Positions 28,959-37,769 are shown, numbered from the stretch's first letter. The stretch is DNA of 37,971 bases from Pseudomonadota bacterium (GCA_022545545.1 JACZQV010000005.1:1-37971); one strand, 5' to 3'. Numbers and translations are program-made. The notes: generated from the sequence alone by a model not told the origin.

Positions 28959-30056
28959 TCAGCCCATGAATTCCTTGAGCGCCCCGGCGGTGGCTTTCAT
29001 TTCATGCTCCAATCCGATGGTGATGCGCAGGCACGCCGGCAGACCGTAATTGTCCACCCGGCGGGCGATGATACCGTGGGTCTTGAGATATGCATCGGCG
29101 GCGGCGGCATCGCGGCCGGCCTCGGCAGGGAACCCGACGAGCAGGAAATTGGCGATGCTCGGATGGACCTCGAGGCCGATGCCGCCAAGCGCGTCGGCGA
29201 GGAGTGCGCGCCATTTTTCATTGTGCGCCCGCGCCTCATCGACGAAGGCACTATCGCCAAGCGCGGCCACGCCCGCCGCCTGGGTGGGCCCGGTGACGTT
29301 GAAGGGCATGCGCAGCCGATCGAGCATATCCACCGTCGCCGGCGGTGCGTAGGCCCAGCCGAGGCGCAAGCTCCCCATGGCGAAAATTTTCGAAAAGGTG
29401 CGCGTCATCACCACGTTATCGCCGTCATCGACAAGCTCGATGCCGGGCGAGTAATCGTCGCGGGTGACATATTCCGAGTACGCCGCGTCGATGACCAAAA
29501 GTACGCCGCCGGGCAAGCCTGCGCGCAGGCGCCGCATCTCCTCGGCCGCGAGGTAGCTTCCCGTCGGGTTGTTGGGGTTCGCCAGATACACGATCCGGGT
29601 CTTCCCGGTGACGCCGCCGAGCAGCGCGTCGACATCCGCCGTCAGCGCCGTCTCGGGCACGGCGACCGGCACCGCGCCCACCGAACGGGCGATGATGGGG
29701 TACATCAGGAAGCCGTGCGCGGTATGGATGACCTCATCGCCCGGCCCGCAATAGGCCCGCGCCAAAAGGGTGAGGAGTTCGTCCGAGCCGGCCCCGCACA
29801 CGATACGCTCCGGATCAAGCCCGAAACGCTCGCCGATGGCGGCGCGCAACCCGGTGCACCCGCCGTCGGGGTAACGCTGCATCTCCGCCGCCGCTTCCCG
29901 ATAGGCCGCCACCGCGCTCGGGCTCGGCCCCAACGCCCCTTCGTTGGACGACAGCTTGATGACGCGCGTCCCCCCCGAGAGCCGGGACTCTCCACCGACA
30001 TAGGGTTCGATATCGAGGATGCCGGGACGCGGTGTCAATGCACCCTTGGGGCTCAT
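28959..30056 (-). CDS. hisC: Histidinol-phosphate aminotransferase
   Basis: 'KLSSNEGALGPSPSAVAAY', 'YLANPNNPTGSYL', 'TRTFSKIFAMGSLRLGWAYAP'; ATG at 30056. Confidence 0.93.
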   Translation of the reverse strand: MSPKGALTPRPGILDIEPYVGGESRLSGGTRVIKLSSNEGALGPSPSAVAAYREAAAEMQRYPDGGCTGLRAAIGERFGLDPERIVCGAGSDELLTLLARAYCGPGDEVIHTAHGFLMYPIIARSVGAVPVAVPETALTADVDALLGGVTGKTRIVYLANPNNPTGSYLAAEEMRRLRAGLPGGVLLVIDAAYSEYVTRDDYSPGIELVDDGDNVVMTRTFSKIFAMGSLRLGWAYAPPATVDMLDRLRMPFNVTGPTQAAGVAALGDSAFVDEARAHNEKWRALLADALGGIGLEVHPSIANFLLVGFPAEAGRDAAAADAYLKTHGIIARRVDNYGLPACLRITIGLEHEMKATAGALKEFMG

Positions 30057-30943
30057 GTCCCGTCCCCGCCGCCGGCGTCGGGGCCGAGATCCTCGGCCGT
30101 CAACGGCGTGGCATAGGCGCCAAGCGAAAGGACCTGGCCCGCGGCGTCGCCCAGTAGCTCCCTGAACCTCCCGACCCTCTTGTCTGAGGCCAGGACCAGC
30201 CCGTCGACCTCGATCAGGTGCTGCCACACGGTTCGCTGCCGTCCGCCCCGGTAAATCGCCATGAAACGAGCCGGCAGGTCCGCCGCGGCGAGATCCGAGT
30301 GCAGCCGCGCCCGTGATATCTCGTCCTCGGTCTCGAATGCCAGCAGCGAACGATCATCGCCGGTCTCCTCCGGCGTCAGCTTGGCGACCGCCAGGGCATG
30401 GAGACCGGCGCCGCGCCGGTCCCTTTCGCCGGTGAAAGGCAGCCGGGCGATGACCTGCGGGTTGTCCTTGCCGGGCCCCAGCAAATGCGGCCACCACGGT
30501 TCCTCTTCCTCCTCCTCCGGAAAGGGGAGGACCCCGACGGCGGCCCTGTCTTCCGCCACCTCGCGCATCACCTGACCCGGCGATTGGCAATACATCATGG
30601 GCGTGTGGGAGCCGAACTGGTCGCGTGCCAGCCCCCAGTAACCGGGATTTTCGTCGGGCGCGAACACCGCCACCGTGAACGGACCCTGAAGACGCAGATG
30701 GGCGGCCATGATTTCACGCCAAATCCCCACCAGTTGGGTCTTGGGGAAGGGGCCGGTATGACGGGCGACCAGCCGGCGCAGGACCTCTGCCTCGCGGGCG
30801 GGGCGCAGGGTCGGGCCGGCGCCCTTGATGCCGCCGATCTTCTGCGCCACGTCGGTGCGCCGCATGAGGAGGTCATGAATGCTTTCGTCGATCTCGTCGA
30901 TTTCACGACGCAGATCGTCGAGATCCGTATTTGTCTTGTCCAT
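30053..30943 (-). CDS. Chorismate mutase with C-terminal degenerate prephenate dehydratase-like region
   Basis: 'LDDLRREIDEIDESIHDLLMRRTDVAQKIGGIKG' AroQ-type mutase; C-terminal PDT/ACT-like segments without a recognisable TRF motif; ATGA overlap with hisC. Confidence 0.85.
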   Translation of the reverse strand: MDKTNTDLDDLRREIDEIDESIHDLLMRRTDVAQKIGGIKGAGPTLRPAREAEVLRRLVARHTGPFPKTQLVGIWREIMAAHLRLQGPFTVAVFAPDENPGYWGLARDQFGSHTPMMYCQSPGQVMREVAEDRAAVGVLPFPEEEEEEPWWPHLLGPGKDNPQVIARLPFTGERDRRGAGLHALAVAKLTPEETGDDRSLLAFETEDEISRARLHSDLAAADLPARFMAIYRGGRQRTVWQHLIEVDGLVLASDKRVGRFRELLGDAAGQVLSLGAYATPLTAEDLGPDAGGGDGT

Positions 30944-31033
30944 GGGTATCGGCGCTCGCCAAATCAGGGGGGAGTCATAGTCTCAGACGCCTTTAAAATC
31001 AAAGAAAACGTTGACAGCCCTACCCTTCGACCC

Positions 31034-31302
31034 CAGAGCACTATCCGGCCAGCTGGAATCGTTTGACCGGGATTATTTTGCGTCGTGGCTAGAGGCTTGA
31101 GCATCGGCAAAGGGGCTGGGCCCCTTTGCAAATTAAGTACCGGGCCACGGCGCAAAAGAACCCGGCCGAAGGAGCGGCAAAACGGCCCCTCGGGTGCGTC
31201 GCGCCGCTCGCCCGATGCCCCGCATCGCGCTTCGCGCCGCTCCTACCCGAGAAACCGTTTTGCCGCCATCAAATCGCTTCCATCTGGCCGGATAATGCTC
31301 TA
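31034..31302. mobile_element. MITE-like element (269 bp), terminal inverted repeats, TA-type ends
   Basis: Left CAGAGCACTATCCGGCCAGCTGGAATCG; right reverse complement TAGAGCATTATCCGGCCAGATGGAAGCG; internal perfect inverted repeats. Confidence 0.8.
31107..31129. other. Perfect hairpin GCAAAGGGGC-TGG-GCCCCTTTGC inside the element
   Basis: 10-bp stem, 3-nt loop. Confidence 0.8.
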
Positions 31303-31361
31303 GCTAGTAGCCCCGCAATTCAAGCGCAGAAACGAACCCTCGGGGGATGGGGTGAAAAGCC

Positions 31362-32555
31362 ATGAGCGCGCCCACCAAACCACAGACGCCGAATACCGCC
31401 GAGTTGCCCGGCTATCGGGTCGAACTCGGGGTCGATGAGCCTTTGCATCTCGACTGCGGGGTGCCGCTCGGCCCCTTCACCATGGCCTATCAGACTTACG
31501 GCCGGCTCAACGAGGCGAAGTCGAACGCCATCCTCGTCTGCCATGCCCTCACCGGCGATCAATTCCTCGCCGGCGATCATCCGGTGACCGGCAAGAAGGG
31601 ATGGTGGGACGTCATGGTCGGTCCCGGCAAGGCCCTCGATACCGACCGCTATTTCGTCATCGGCTGCAATCTTATCGGCGGCTGTATGGGCACGGTGGGG
31701 CCGACGGAAATCAATCCGGCGAAGGATAGGCCCTACGCCCTCGATTTCCCGGTCATCACCATCGGCGACATGGTCAAGGCGCAGAAACTTCTCATCGACC
31801 ATCTCGGTATCGGCCGGCTATTTTGCGTCATCGGCGGCTCCATGGGCGGCATGCAGGCGCTGGACTGGGCCGTGCGCTATCCCGAACGGGTCTTCACGGC
31901 GGTGCCGATCGCCACCGCCGCCCGCACCTCGACCCAGAACATCGCCTTTCACGAGGTCGGCCGCCAGGCGATCATGGCCGACCCCGACTGGTGCGGCGGC
32001 AACTACCTGATCGAGGGCAAGCGTCCCCACCGGGGCCTCGCGGTGGCGCGCATGGGGGCCCACATCACCTATCTTTCGGAGACCGCCCTGCATCGCAGGT
32101 TCGGGCGCAATTTGCAGGACCGCAAGAACTTCACCTACGGCTTCGAGGCCGATTTCCAGGTCGAAAGTTATCTCCGCCACCAGGGCGTCGCCTTCGTCGA
32201 CCGCTTCGACGCCAATACCTATCTCATCATCACCCGCGCCATGGATTACTTCGACCTCGCCGAGGAGCATGGCGGCGGGGTGCTGGCCGAGGCGTTTCAG
32301 GGAACGGAGGTGCGCTTTTGCCTGATTTCGTTCACTTCGGACTGGATGTTCCCGACGGCGGAGAGCCGGGGGCTTGTCCACGCGCTGAACGCCGCCGCCG
32401 CCAATGTCAGCTTCGTCGAGATCGAGTCCGACCAGGGCCACGATTCCTTCCTGCTCGATATCCCGGAATACCACAAGATCCTTTCGGGCTTCCTCGCCGG
32501 CGCCGCCGATCATCTGGTGCGTTGCGGGACCAAGGCGCCTTCGGCCGATGGATGA
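31362..32555 (+). CDS. metX: Homoserine O-acetyltransferase
   Basis: '[14 protein letters not shown]', '[20 protein letters not shown]', '[18 protein letters not shown]', 'GHDSFLL'. Confidence 0.95.
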   Translation: MSAPTKPQTPNTAELPGYRVELGVDEPLHLDCGVPLGPFTMAYQTYGRLNEAKSNAILVCHALTGDQFLAGDHPVTGKKGWWDVMVGPGKALDTDRYFVIGCNLIGGCMGTVGPTEINPAKDRPYALDFPVITIGDMVKAQKLLIDHLGIGRLFCVIGGSMGGMQALDWAVRYPERVFTAVPIATAARTSTQNIAFHEVGRQAIMADPDWCGGNYLIEGKRPHRGLAVARMGAHITYLSETALHRRFGRNLQDRKNFTYGFEADFQVESYLRHQGVAFVDRFDANTYLIITRAMDYFDLAEEHGGGVLAEAFQGTEVRFCLISFTSDWMFPTAESRGLVHALNAAAANVSFVEIESDQGHDSFLLDIPEYHKILSGFLAGAADHLVRCGTKAPSADG

Positions 32556-33210
32556 CACCCCCGGCCGGGACGGACGCCCTGGGCAGGCGGCATCGGCGGC
32601 CCCCGGGGAAATCCGCGCCGATCTGCGACTGGTCGCCGATCTCGTGGCGCCGGGCACCCGGGCGCTGGACGTCGGCTGCGGCGACGGGACGCTGCTTCAC
32701 TATTTGAACCAATTCAAGGGGGTCGACGGGCGCGGCCTGGAGATTCGCCAGGAACGGGTGAACGCATCGGTGAGCCGGGGGCTTTCCGTGGTCCAGGGCA
32801 ATGCCGAAACCGACCTCAGGAACTATCCTTCCCAGGCCTTCGATTACGTCATCCTCAGCCAGACCCTGCAGGCGATCCACGATCCCCGCGGGGTGCTGGA
32901 GGAATTGCTGCGTATCGGCAAGCACGCCATCGTATCCTTCACCAATTTCGGCTACTGGCGATTCCGTTTGCATCTGGCGTGCTCGGGCCGTATGCCGGTG
33001 ACCGATTCGAAGGACCATGAATGGTTCGATACGCCGAATATCCACCTCTGCACGATCCGGGATTTCGTCACCCTTTGCGACGCCCTCGGCATCACCGTCG
33101 AGCGCTGTTTCTCGGTGCGCCGCGGCGGCCAGACCCGTCGGGTGCGGCCCTCGAGCGCGCTCGCCAACCTGATCGGCGAACAGGCGGTGTTCCTGCTCGG
33201 CCGGGAATGA
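32548..33210 (+). CDS. metW: Methionine biosynthesis protein MetW
   Basis: '[12 protein letters not shown]', '[26 protein letters not shown]', '[14 protein letters not shown]'; follows metX. Confidence 0.95.
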   Translation: MDDTPGRDGRPGQAASAAPGEIRADLRLVADLVAPGTRALDVGCGDGTLLHYLNQFKGVDGRGLEIRQERVNASVSRGLSVVQGNAETDLRNYPSQAFDYVILSQTLQAIHDPRGVLEELLRIGKHAIVSFTNFGYWRFRLHLACSGRMPVTDSKDHEWFDTPNIHLCTIRDFVTLCDALGITVERCFSVRRGGQTRRVRPSSALANLIGEQAVFLLGRE

Positions 33211-33233
33211 GCGGTCCCGGCCGGCGCCCCCAT

Positions 33234-33407
33234 TAGACCCCTATCCGGCCAGCTGGGACCGTTTTGCCGCTCCTTCGGCCGGGTTCTTTTCCGCCGTGGC
33301 GTCGTTGCGCCGCATTGGCGATGCTCCACATCGCCATGCGGCGGGCGCTGGACCACGGCGCAAAATAATCCCGGTCAAACGATCCCATCCGGCCGGATAG
33401 TGCTCTA
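33234..33407. mobile_element. Second MITE-like element (174 bp), same family, rearranged
   Basis: TAGACCCCTATCCGGCCAGCTGG ... CCATCCGGCCGGATAGTGCTCTA; internal hairpin CCGCATTGGCGATG-CTCCA-CATCGCCATGCGG. Confidence 0.8.
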
Positions 33408-33464
33408 AGATGGGATGCCGCCTCCTTGGTGGACGGTTCGGAACAAAGCCATAGAGGACCAGAG

Positions 33465-34094
33465 GTGCCGAAATCAAGGAAACGAAAGCGATCGAGGCGC
33501 GCCAAACCCCACGACATCCCCTGGGGTGGCGGCCAGCAGCGGTCCCATCGTTCGCGCGGGCGCGTCATCACCATAGCCGTGCTCGTGGTCCTCATCGCCG
33601 GCGGCGGTTTCTTGTGGTGGCGCGCGTTCAGCGCCGAGCGGGACTTCCTGGCGTTGGCGGAGCGGGGCAAGGGCGCCCTTTCCCGGGTCAAAACCGGGAT
33701 CAGCGCCGGTGGAGGGCACCTTTCACCGGGGCAGGCATACAGCTATGCGGATAGGTTCCCGACCTCGGGGCCGCACGATCGGGTTTGGACGGCCCCCGGA
33801 TTCTACGAGGTTCCCCAGCCGCCGACGCGTCTCGTCCACGCGGCCGAGCACGGCAACATCGTCATCTATTATGACAAGCCGGCCACCGGCGTCCTCGATA
33901 CCCTCAAGGGATGGGCCTCACTCTATGACGCCCAATGGTCGGGAATCGTCGTCACGCCGATGTCCGGATCGGGCGAGACCATCGTCCTCACCGCCTGGAA
34001 TAAGACGCTGAGGCTCAAGCGCTTCGACGCCACCGCCGCCGCCGCCTTCATCGACGCCTACCGGGGCAGGGGGCCGGAGCACCCGGTGCGGTAG
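33465..34094 (+). CDS. DUF3105-like membrane-anchored protein
   Basis: Basic N-terminus + TM; 'YEVPQPPTRLVHAAEHGNIVIYYDKP'; GTG start assumed. Confidence 0.7.
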   Translation: MPKSRKRKRSRRAKPHDIPWGGGQQRSHRSRGRVITIAVLVVLIAGGGFLWWRAFSAERDFLALAERGKGALSRVKTGISAGGGHLSPGQAYSYADRFPTSGPHDRVWTAPGFYEVPQPPTRLVHAAEHGNIVIYYDKPATGVLDTLKGWASLYDAQWSGIVVTPMSGSGETIVLTAWNKTLRLKRFDATAAAAFIDAYRGRGPEHPVR

Positions 34095-34256
34095 GTATTC
34101 GGGCGACTGTCCCCGCCCGGCCACGGCGTCGGGTGATCGATTGCTTTGGTCTATCCTTGCGCGCCTGTGGCGCGGCGGGGGCCGGGCTTGGTGTTGACGA
34201 TGCCCTGCTCTAGACCCCACGTGCCAGGGTTAGGACCCAAATAACCCCCTTCGAAT

Positions 34257-35222
34257 TCAAGAGGCTGGTAAACCGGCTTCTTCGCCCGGCGCCCGCTGAT
34301 AGCCGTGCTGTTGCACGTCCTCGTTGACGAGGCCGGTGTCGCTGTCCAATGTTTCCAGTAAGTCCCAGCTTTTCATCCACTCGAACGTGCGTTGCCTCTC
34401 GTCGTCGGGAATCGGCGCCGGATCGACCAGCAACAGGCGGCTCTCTTTAAGGTCACTGACCTTAAGCTTGGCCATCCCCTCGGGGTCGAGGTCTTTGTAG
34501 TAGTCGATGAAGTAGTGCATGTACGCGCCCTTGTCCGCATTGATACGGCGCACCGCCTGGCGTACCCCGCGATTGAACGCACTGTAGGTCTCGGCGTCCA
34601 CGCGTTCGGACGCGACCTCGGTGCCATGATGGAAGGCCGCGATGACGGTGCGGCAACCACTTTTCTCGGCGAGCGTGATGTAGGGCTCGGTCAACGTGGT
34701 GGCGTCGACGGTGCCATCCATGAGCATCTTGAAGCGGTAGTTCGAGCCGTTGGGCACGCGGCCGAGCTTGATCATGTCGCGCGGGACAAAGCCTTCCAGC
34801 ATCTGAAGCGTGAGATAGTGGGTGCCGGAATAGAACGGAACGCCAATCTGGCGGTTGGCGAACTGCTGTGCCGTCTGCACCGGCGAATCGTCACGCACGA
34901 CCAGCGCCGCGTAGGTCACGATCGAGCGGCGGCCGATTTGGCGGCTCTTGACCTTGGTGCCTTCCACGCGCGAATAGTTGCCCCACTCGCAGGCGTTATA
35001 GAGGTCGGCCTTGCCCTGCTCGAGCATTTTGCCGTGGCTGGCGAAGCGCGGCGCGTCCTTGTGGCTGGTAATGTTGAGCTGCGGGGTCTTGTCGACGCCC
35101 TTCTCCCGGTCGATCCATTCGATGGTGAGCCCTTCCTTCTCGAACAGGCCCTCGTCGTAAGCGACGAGCTCCGCCAATCCCTGGAATGGCGCAGTCGTCT
35201 CCAAAACTAGCTTCTTGTTCAT
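34257..35222 (-). CDS. NMT1/THI5-like substrate-binding-fold protein without signal peptide
   Basis: 'APFQGLAELVAYDEGLFEKEGLTIEWID', 'VDATTLTEPYITLAEKSGC'; good SD (AGGAGGAACTTC) before ATG at 35222. Confidence 0.75.
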   Translation of the reverse strand: MNKKLVLETTAPFQGLAELVAYDEGLFEKEGLTIEWIDREKGVDKTPQLNITSHKDAPRFASHGKMLEQGKADLYNACEWGNYSRVEGTKVKSRQIGRRSIVTYAALVVRDDSPVQTAQQFANRQIGVPFYSGTHYLTLQMLEGFVPRDMIKLGRVPNGSNYRFKMLMDGTVDATTLTEPYITLAEKSGCRTVIAAFHHGTEVASERVDAETYSAFNRGVRQAVRRINADKGAYMHYFIDYYKDLDPEGMAKLKVSDLKESRLLLVDPAPIPDDERQRTFEWMKSWDLLETLDSDTGLVNEDVQQHGYQRAPGEEAGLPAS

Positions 35223-35424
35223 GAAGTTCCTCCTGATGATTTGCGATGCGAAACCGCAGTCTCTCTGGGCAACGTGTCAGGCCATGGTCACAATTTCGAT
35301 AATATAACCAATTTTGACACTATAAGATAGTCCCGAATGGGCGAAATGACCATCTAAATCTTGCAGAAAATTCGCATGTTTCGCCGATTCCGAGTCATGG
35401 AGACGCAGAATCAGGACTACTTAC

Positions 35425-35577
35425 CTAAGATGCGCCCAGGCGGCCGAACTTGCTTTTCCAGTCGTGGAACGTCGCTTCGGTGATGGGGTGCTCGGGGCAT
35501 AGATCGGCCGTCTTCGCTCCGGCCCCATGCTCCTTCAAAATCCCGAGGGCCTGCTCTTCGGGGAAGCCGCTACGCAT
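35425..35577 (-). pseudogene. IS3-family OrfA N-terminal fragment
   Basis: Minus-strand translation MRSGFPEEQALGILKEHGAGAKTADLCPEHPITEATFHDWKSKFGRLGAS*; premature TAG; below ORF track cutoff. Confidence 0.85.
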
Positions 35578-35719
35578 TCTGTTCGTCTCCTTCCAGGTGA
35601 CGGAACCTACTTCATCTTGGAGACATTCTCGGGGGTCAACTCACGACCTGTTGTGGAAGGCTGTAAGAGCCAAGCAAAACAAAGCCCACCATTTAGGGCC
35701 CATCACAATCTGGTCAGGT

Positions 35720-35845
35720 CACTACAATCTGGGCAACTTCATGCGGACTTTAGCCTTGCCGAAGGAAGAAGTGGAGCGCCGCACGCTAACCACGCCGCGG
35801 GAAAAGCTGGTGAAGATCGGCGCGAAGGTGGAACCATTCCGATGA
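35720..35845 (+). pseudogene. IS1380-type (DDE) transposase C-terminal fragment
   Basis: 'HYNLGNFMRTLALPKEEVERRTLTTPREKLVKIGAKVEPFR'. Confidence 0.75.
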
Positions 35846-35928
35846 CGGTGAAAATTGGGTCCCCTCGGAGCCGATTCGAAGGTCATCCGGGAAATGCCAG
35901 TTAAACCAACCCCAAACGCGCCTCCTTC

Positions 35929-35964
35929 TCATGATTCTTGTCATGATTCTTGTCATGATTCTTG
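35929..35964. repeat. Three perfect 12-bp tandem repeats (TCATGATTCTTG)
   Basis: 35929-35940, 35941-35952, 35953-35964 identical; upstream of the tctC-like gene. Confidence 0.97.
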
Positions 35965-36033
35965 GCTCGTGCTAGGGTTCGGCAAAACTCGTGTGCGCGG
36001 CAAGCACATCCTCACACCACAGGGAGATTTATC

Positions 36034-37356
36034 ATGTCATCCAAGTCTATGCGCGTGACCACCGCTCTCGCCTTCGGCATCGCCGGGCTGCTTGGCGCCA
36101 TGACGCCAGCCGCCGTCAGTGCCGACGCGGTCGCCGATTTCTATAAGGATAAACGGATCAAGATCGTCCAGGGCTCCGCGCCGGGCGGCGGCTACGATAC
36201 CTACGCGCGGACCCTGGCCCGGCATTTGCCCAAGCACATTCCGGGCAATCCCCGCATCCTCGTCCAGAACATGCCGGGCGCCGGTGGCATCGTCGCGGCC
36301 AATTACATATACAACGTGGCGCCCCAGGACGGCACCGTCATCGGCGGCCTCAATCGCGCCTCGCCCATGGCCCAGATTATGGGCCATTCGGGGCCGCGTT
36401 TCGATTCCCAGAAGTTTCACTGGCTCGGCAGCGTGACCAACGAGGCCGGGGTGCTGGCGGTGATGAAATCCTCCGGGGTGACCAAGCTCGAGGACATCTT
36501 CACCAAGACGGCGATCATGGGCTCCAGCGGGCCGTCGGACACCCTGTTCTTCCCGGCCATAATAAACAACGTCCTCGGCGGTAAGTTCCAATTGGTGGTC
36601 GGCTACCCCTCGACCACCATGGTGCACCTGGCCATGGCACGGAACGAGGTCCATGGACTCAGCCAGTCCTGGTCGTCGTTCAAGATCCCCCATGTCAAGG
36701 AGCTCAAGGCGGGCAAGGTCGCGGTGCTGGCTCAGCTGTCGCTCAAGCCACATCCCGAGCTCACCAAGATGGGCGTGCCCATGATCTTCGATGTCATCGA
36801 CAAAAAGCATGTGCTTCCCGGGTTCACGGTCGAGGAGGCCAAAAACCTGTTCCGTCTGTTGCTGACGTCGAAAGCCATGGGCCGGCCCTATGCGCTGGGT
36901 CCCAAAGTCCCAATGGACCGGGTCAAGGCGCTGCGCGCGGCTTTCATGGCGACCGTCACGGACCCCGCCTTCATCAAGGATGCCAATGTCCAGGGCCGTG
37001 ACGTGAGCCCGGTTTCGGGTAACGAGGTCCAGCAGATGATTGCCACGCTGGCAAATACGCCCAAGGCGACCATCAAGAAGCTCGAAGGCCTGATCCAATT
37101 CAAGGGCAAGGTCACGAAGGTCAAGATCGCGCTGGCCAAGCACACCGGCAAGGTCACCAAGACAAAGAAGGGCGGGCGGCGCATCTTCATCGACTACAAA
37201 GGCAAGGAAGTGAAGGCCAAGGTCTCGGGCTCGCGCACCAAGGTGACGATCAACGGCAAGAAGACCAAGCGCAAGTTCATCAAGGTCGGCATGACCTGCA
37301 CCTTCACCTATCCCGGCCCCGGCCAGGAAGCCAAGCGGGTCGACTGTAAGGGCTGA
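36034..37356 (+). CDS. Tripartite tricarboxylate transporter substrate-binding protein-like (TctC/Bug) with Lys-rich C-terminal extension
   Basis: Signal peptide, 'APGGGYDTYARTLARHLPKHIPGNPRILVQNMPGAGGIVAANYIYN'; AGGGAG SD. Confidence 0.85.
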   Translation: MSSKSMRVTTALAFGIAGLLGAMTPAAVSADAVADFYKDKRIKIVQGSAPGGGYDTYARTLARHLPKHIPGNPRILVQNMPGAGGIVAANYIYNVAPQDGTVIGGLNRASPMAQIMGHSGPRFDSQKFHWLGSVTNEAGVLAVMKSSGVTKLEDIFTKTAIMGSSGPSDTLFFPAIINNVLGGKFQLVVGYPSTTMVHLAMARNEVHGLSQSWSSFKIPHVKELKAGKVAVLAQLSLKPHPELTKMGVPMIFDVIDKKHVLPGFTVEEAKNLFRLLLTSKAMGRPYALGPKVPMDRVKALRAAFMATVTDPAFIKDANVQGRDVSPVSGNEVQQMIATLANTPKATIKKLEGLIQFKGKVTKVKIALAKHTGKVTKTKKGGRRIFIDYKGKEVKAKVSGSRTKVTINGKKTKRKFIKVGMTCTFTYPGPGQEAKRVDCKG

Positions 37357-37442
37357 TCTGTCAACGGCGGAGCAAGGTTAGTCCACCAGCTTTCAATTTC
37401 GGTCCCGTTTCGTCGATTGATTGACTGTGGGGCGAAGTACGC

Positions 37443-37655
37443 ACGATCGAAGAGATCGCTAACCGCGAGAAACTCCTGGAACGCTACGTCCGGCGGATCC
37501 TCGAACTGGCCTTCATAGGCCCGGACATCACGATCGCAGTCCTTGATGGCCTTCAGCCCGCTGATGTCACCTTGGAGCCAATCGCCCGACGATCCCTGCC
37601 GCTGTGCTGGAATGAGCAGCGCCAACCGCCCGGTTGGCCCCGAAGTGAAGGCTAG
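37443..37655 (+). pseudogene. Serine recombinase (resolvase/invertase family) C-terminal fragment
   Basis: Translation TIEEIANREKLLERYVRRILELAFIGPDITIAVLDGLQPADVTLEPIARRSLPLCWNEQRQPPGWPRSEG*; in-frame stop upstream, no start codon. Confidence 0.85.
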
Positions 37656-37769
37656 GGCACTCCAGTAAGCGCACCGCGAAATCAGCAAACGGAGACTATG
37701 GTTTCGTCGGCTCGCTGTCTGAGCGGGCGAGCGAACTCATGGCGCTGAGGGGGAGGAGTCAATCGCCTG

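Noticed and set aside
28314-30116. 600-aa plus-strand ORF antisense to tyrA/hisC
   Set aside because: Shadow ORF with no recognisable domain; minus-strand genes are well supported.
31303-31361. SAM-II riboswitch before metX
   Set aside because: The short leader after the MITE shows no recognisable SAM-II conserved core.
31085-31365. 72- and 79-aa ORFs inside the MITE-like element
   Set aside because: Translations are of repeat/palindromic DNA; no evidence of coding.
34205-34230. TGCTCTAGACCCC as a possible fourth MITE end
   Set aside because: Only a few bases match and no ATCCGGCC core is present.
37308-37688. 126-aa minus-strand ORF at the right end
   Set aside because: Overlaps the recombinase remnant and the tctC-like 3' end; no family resemblance.
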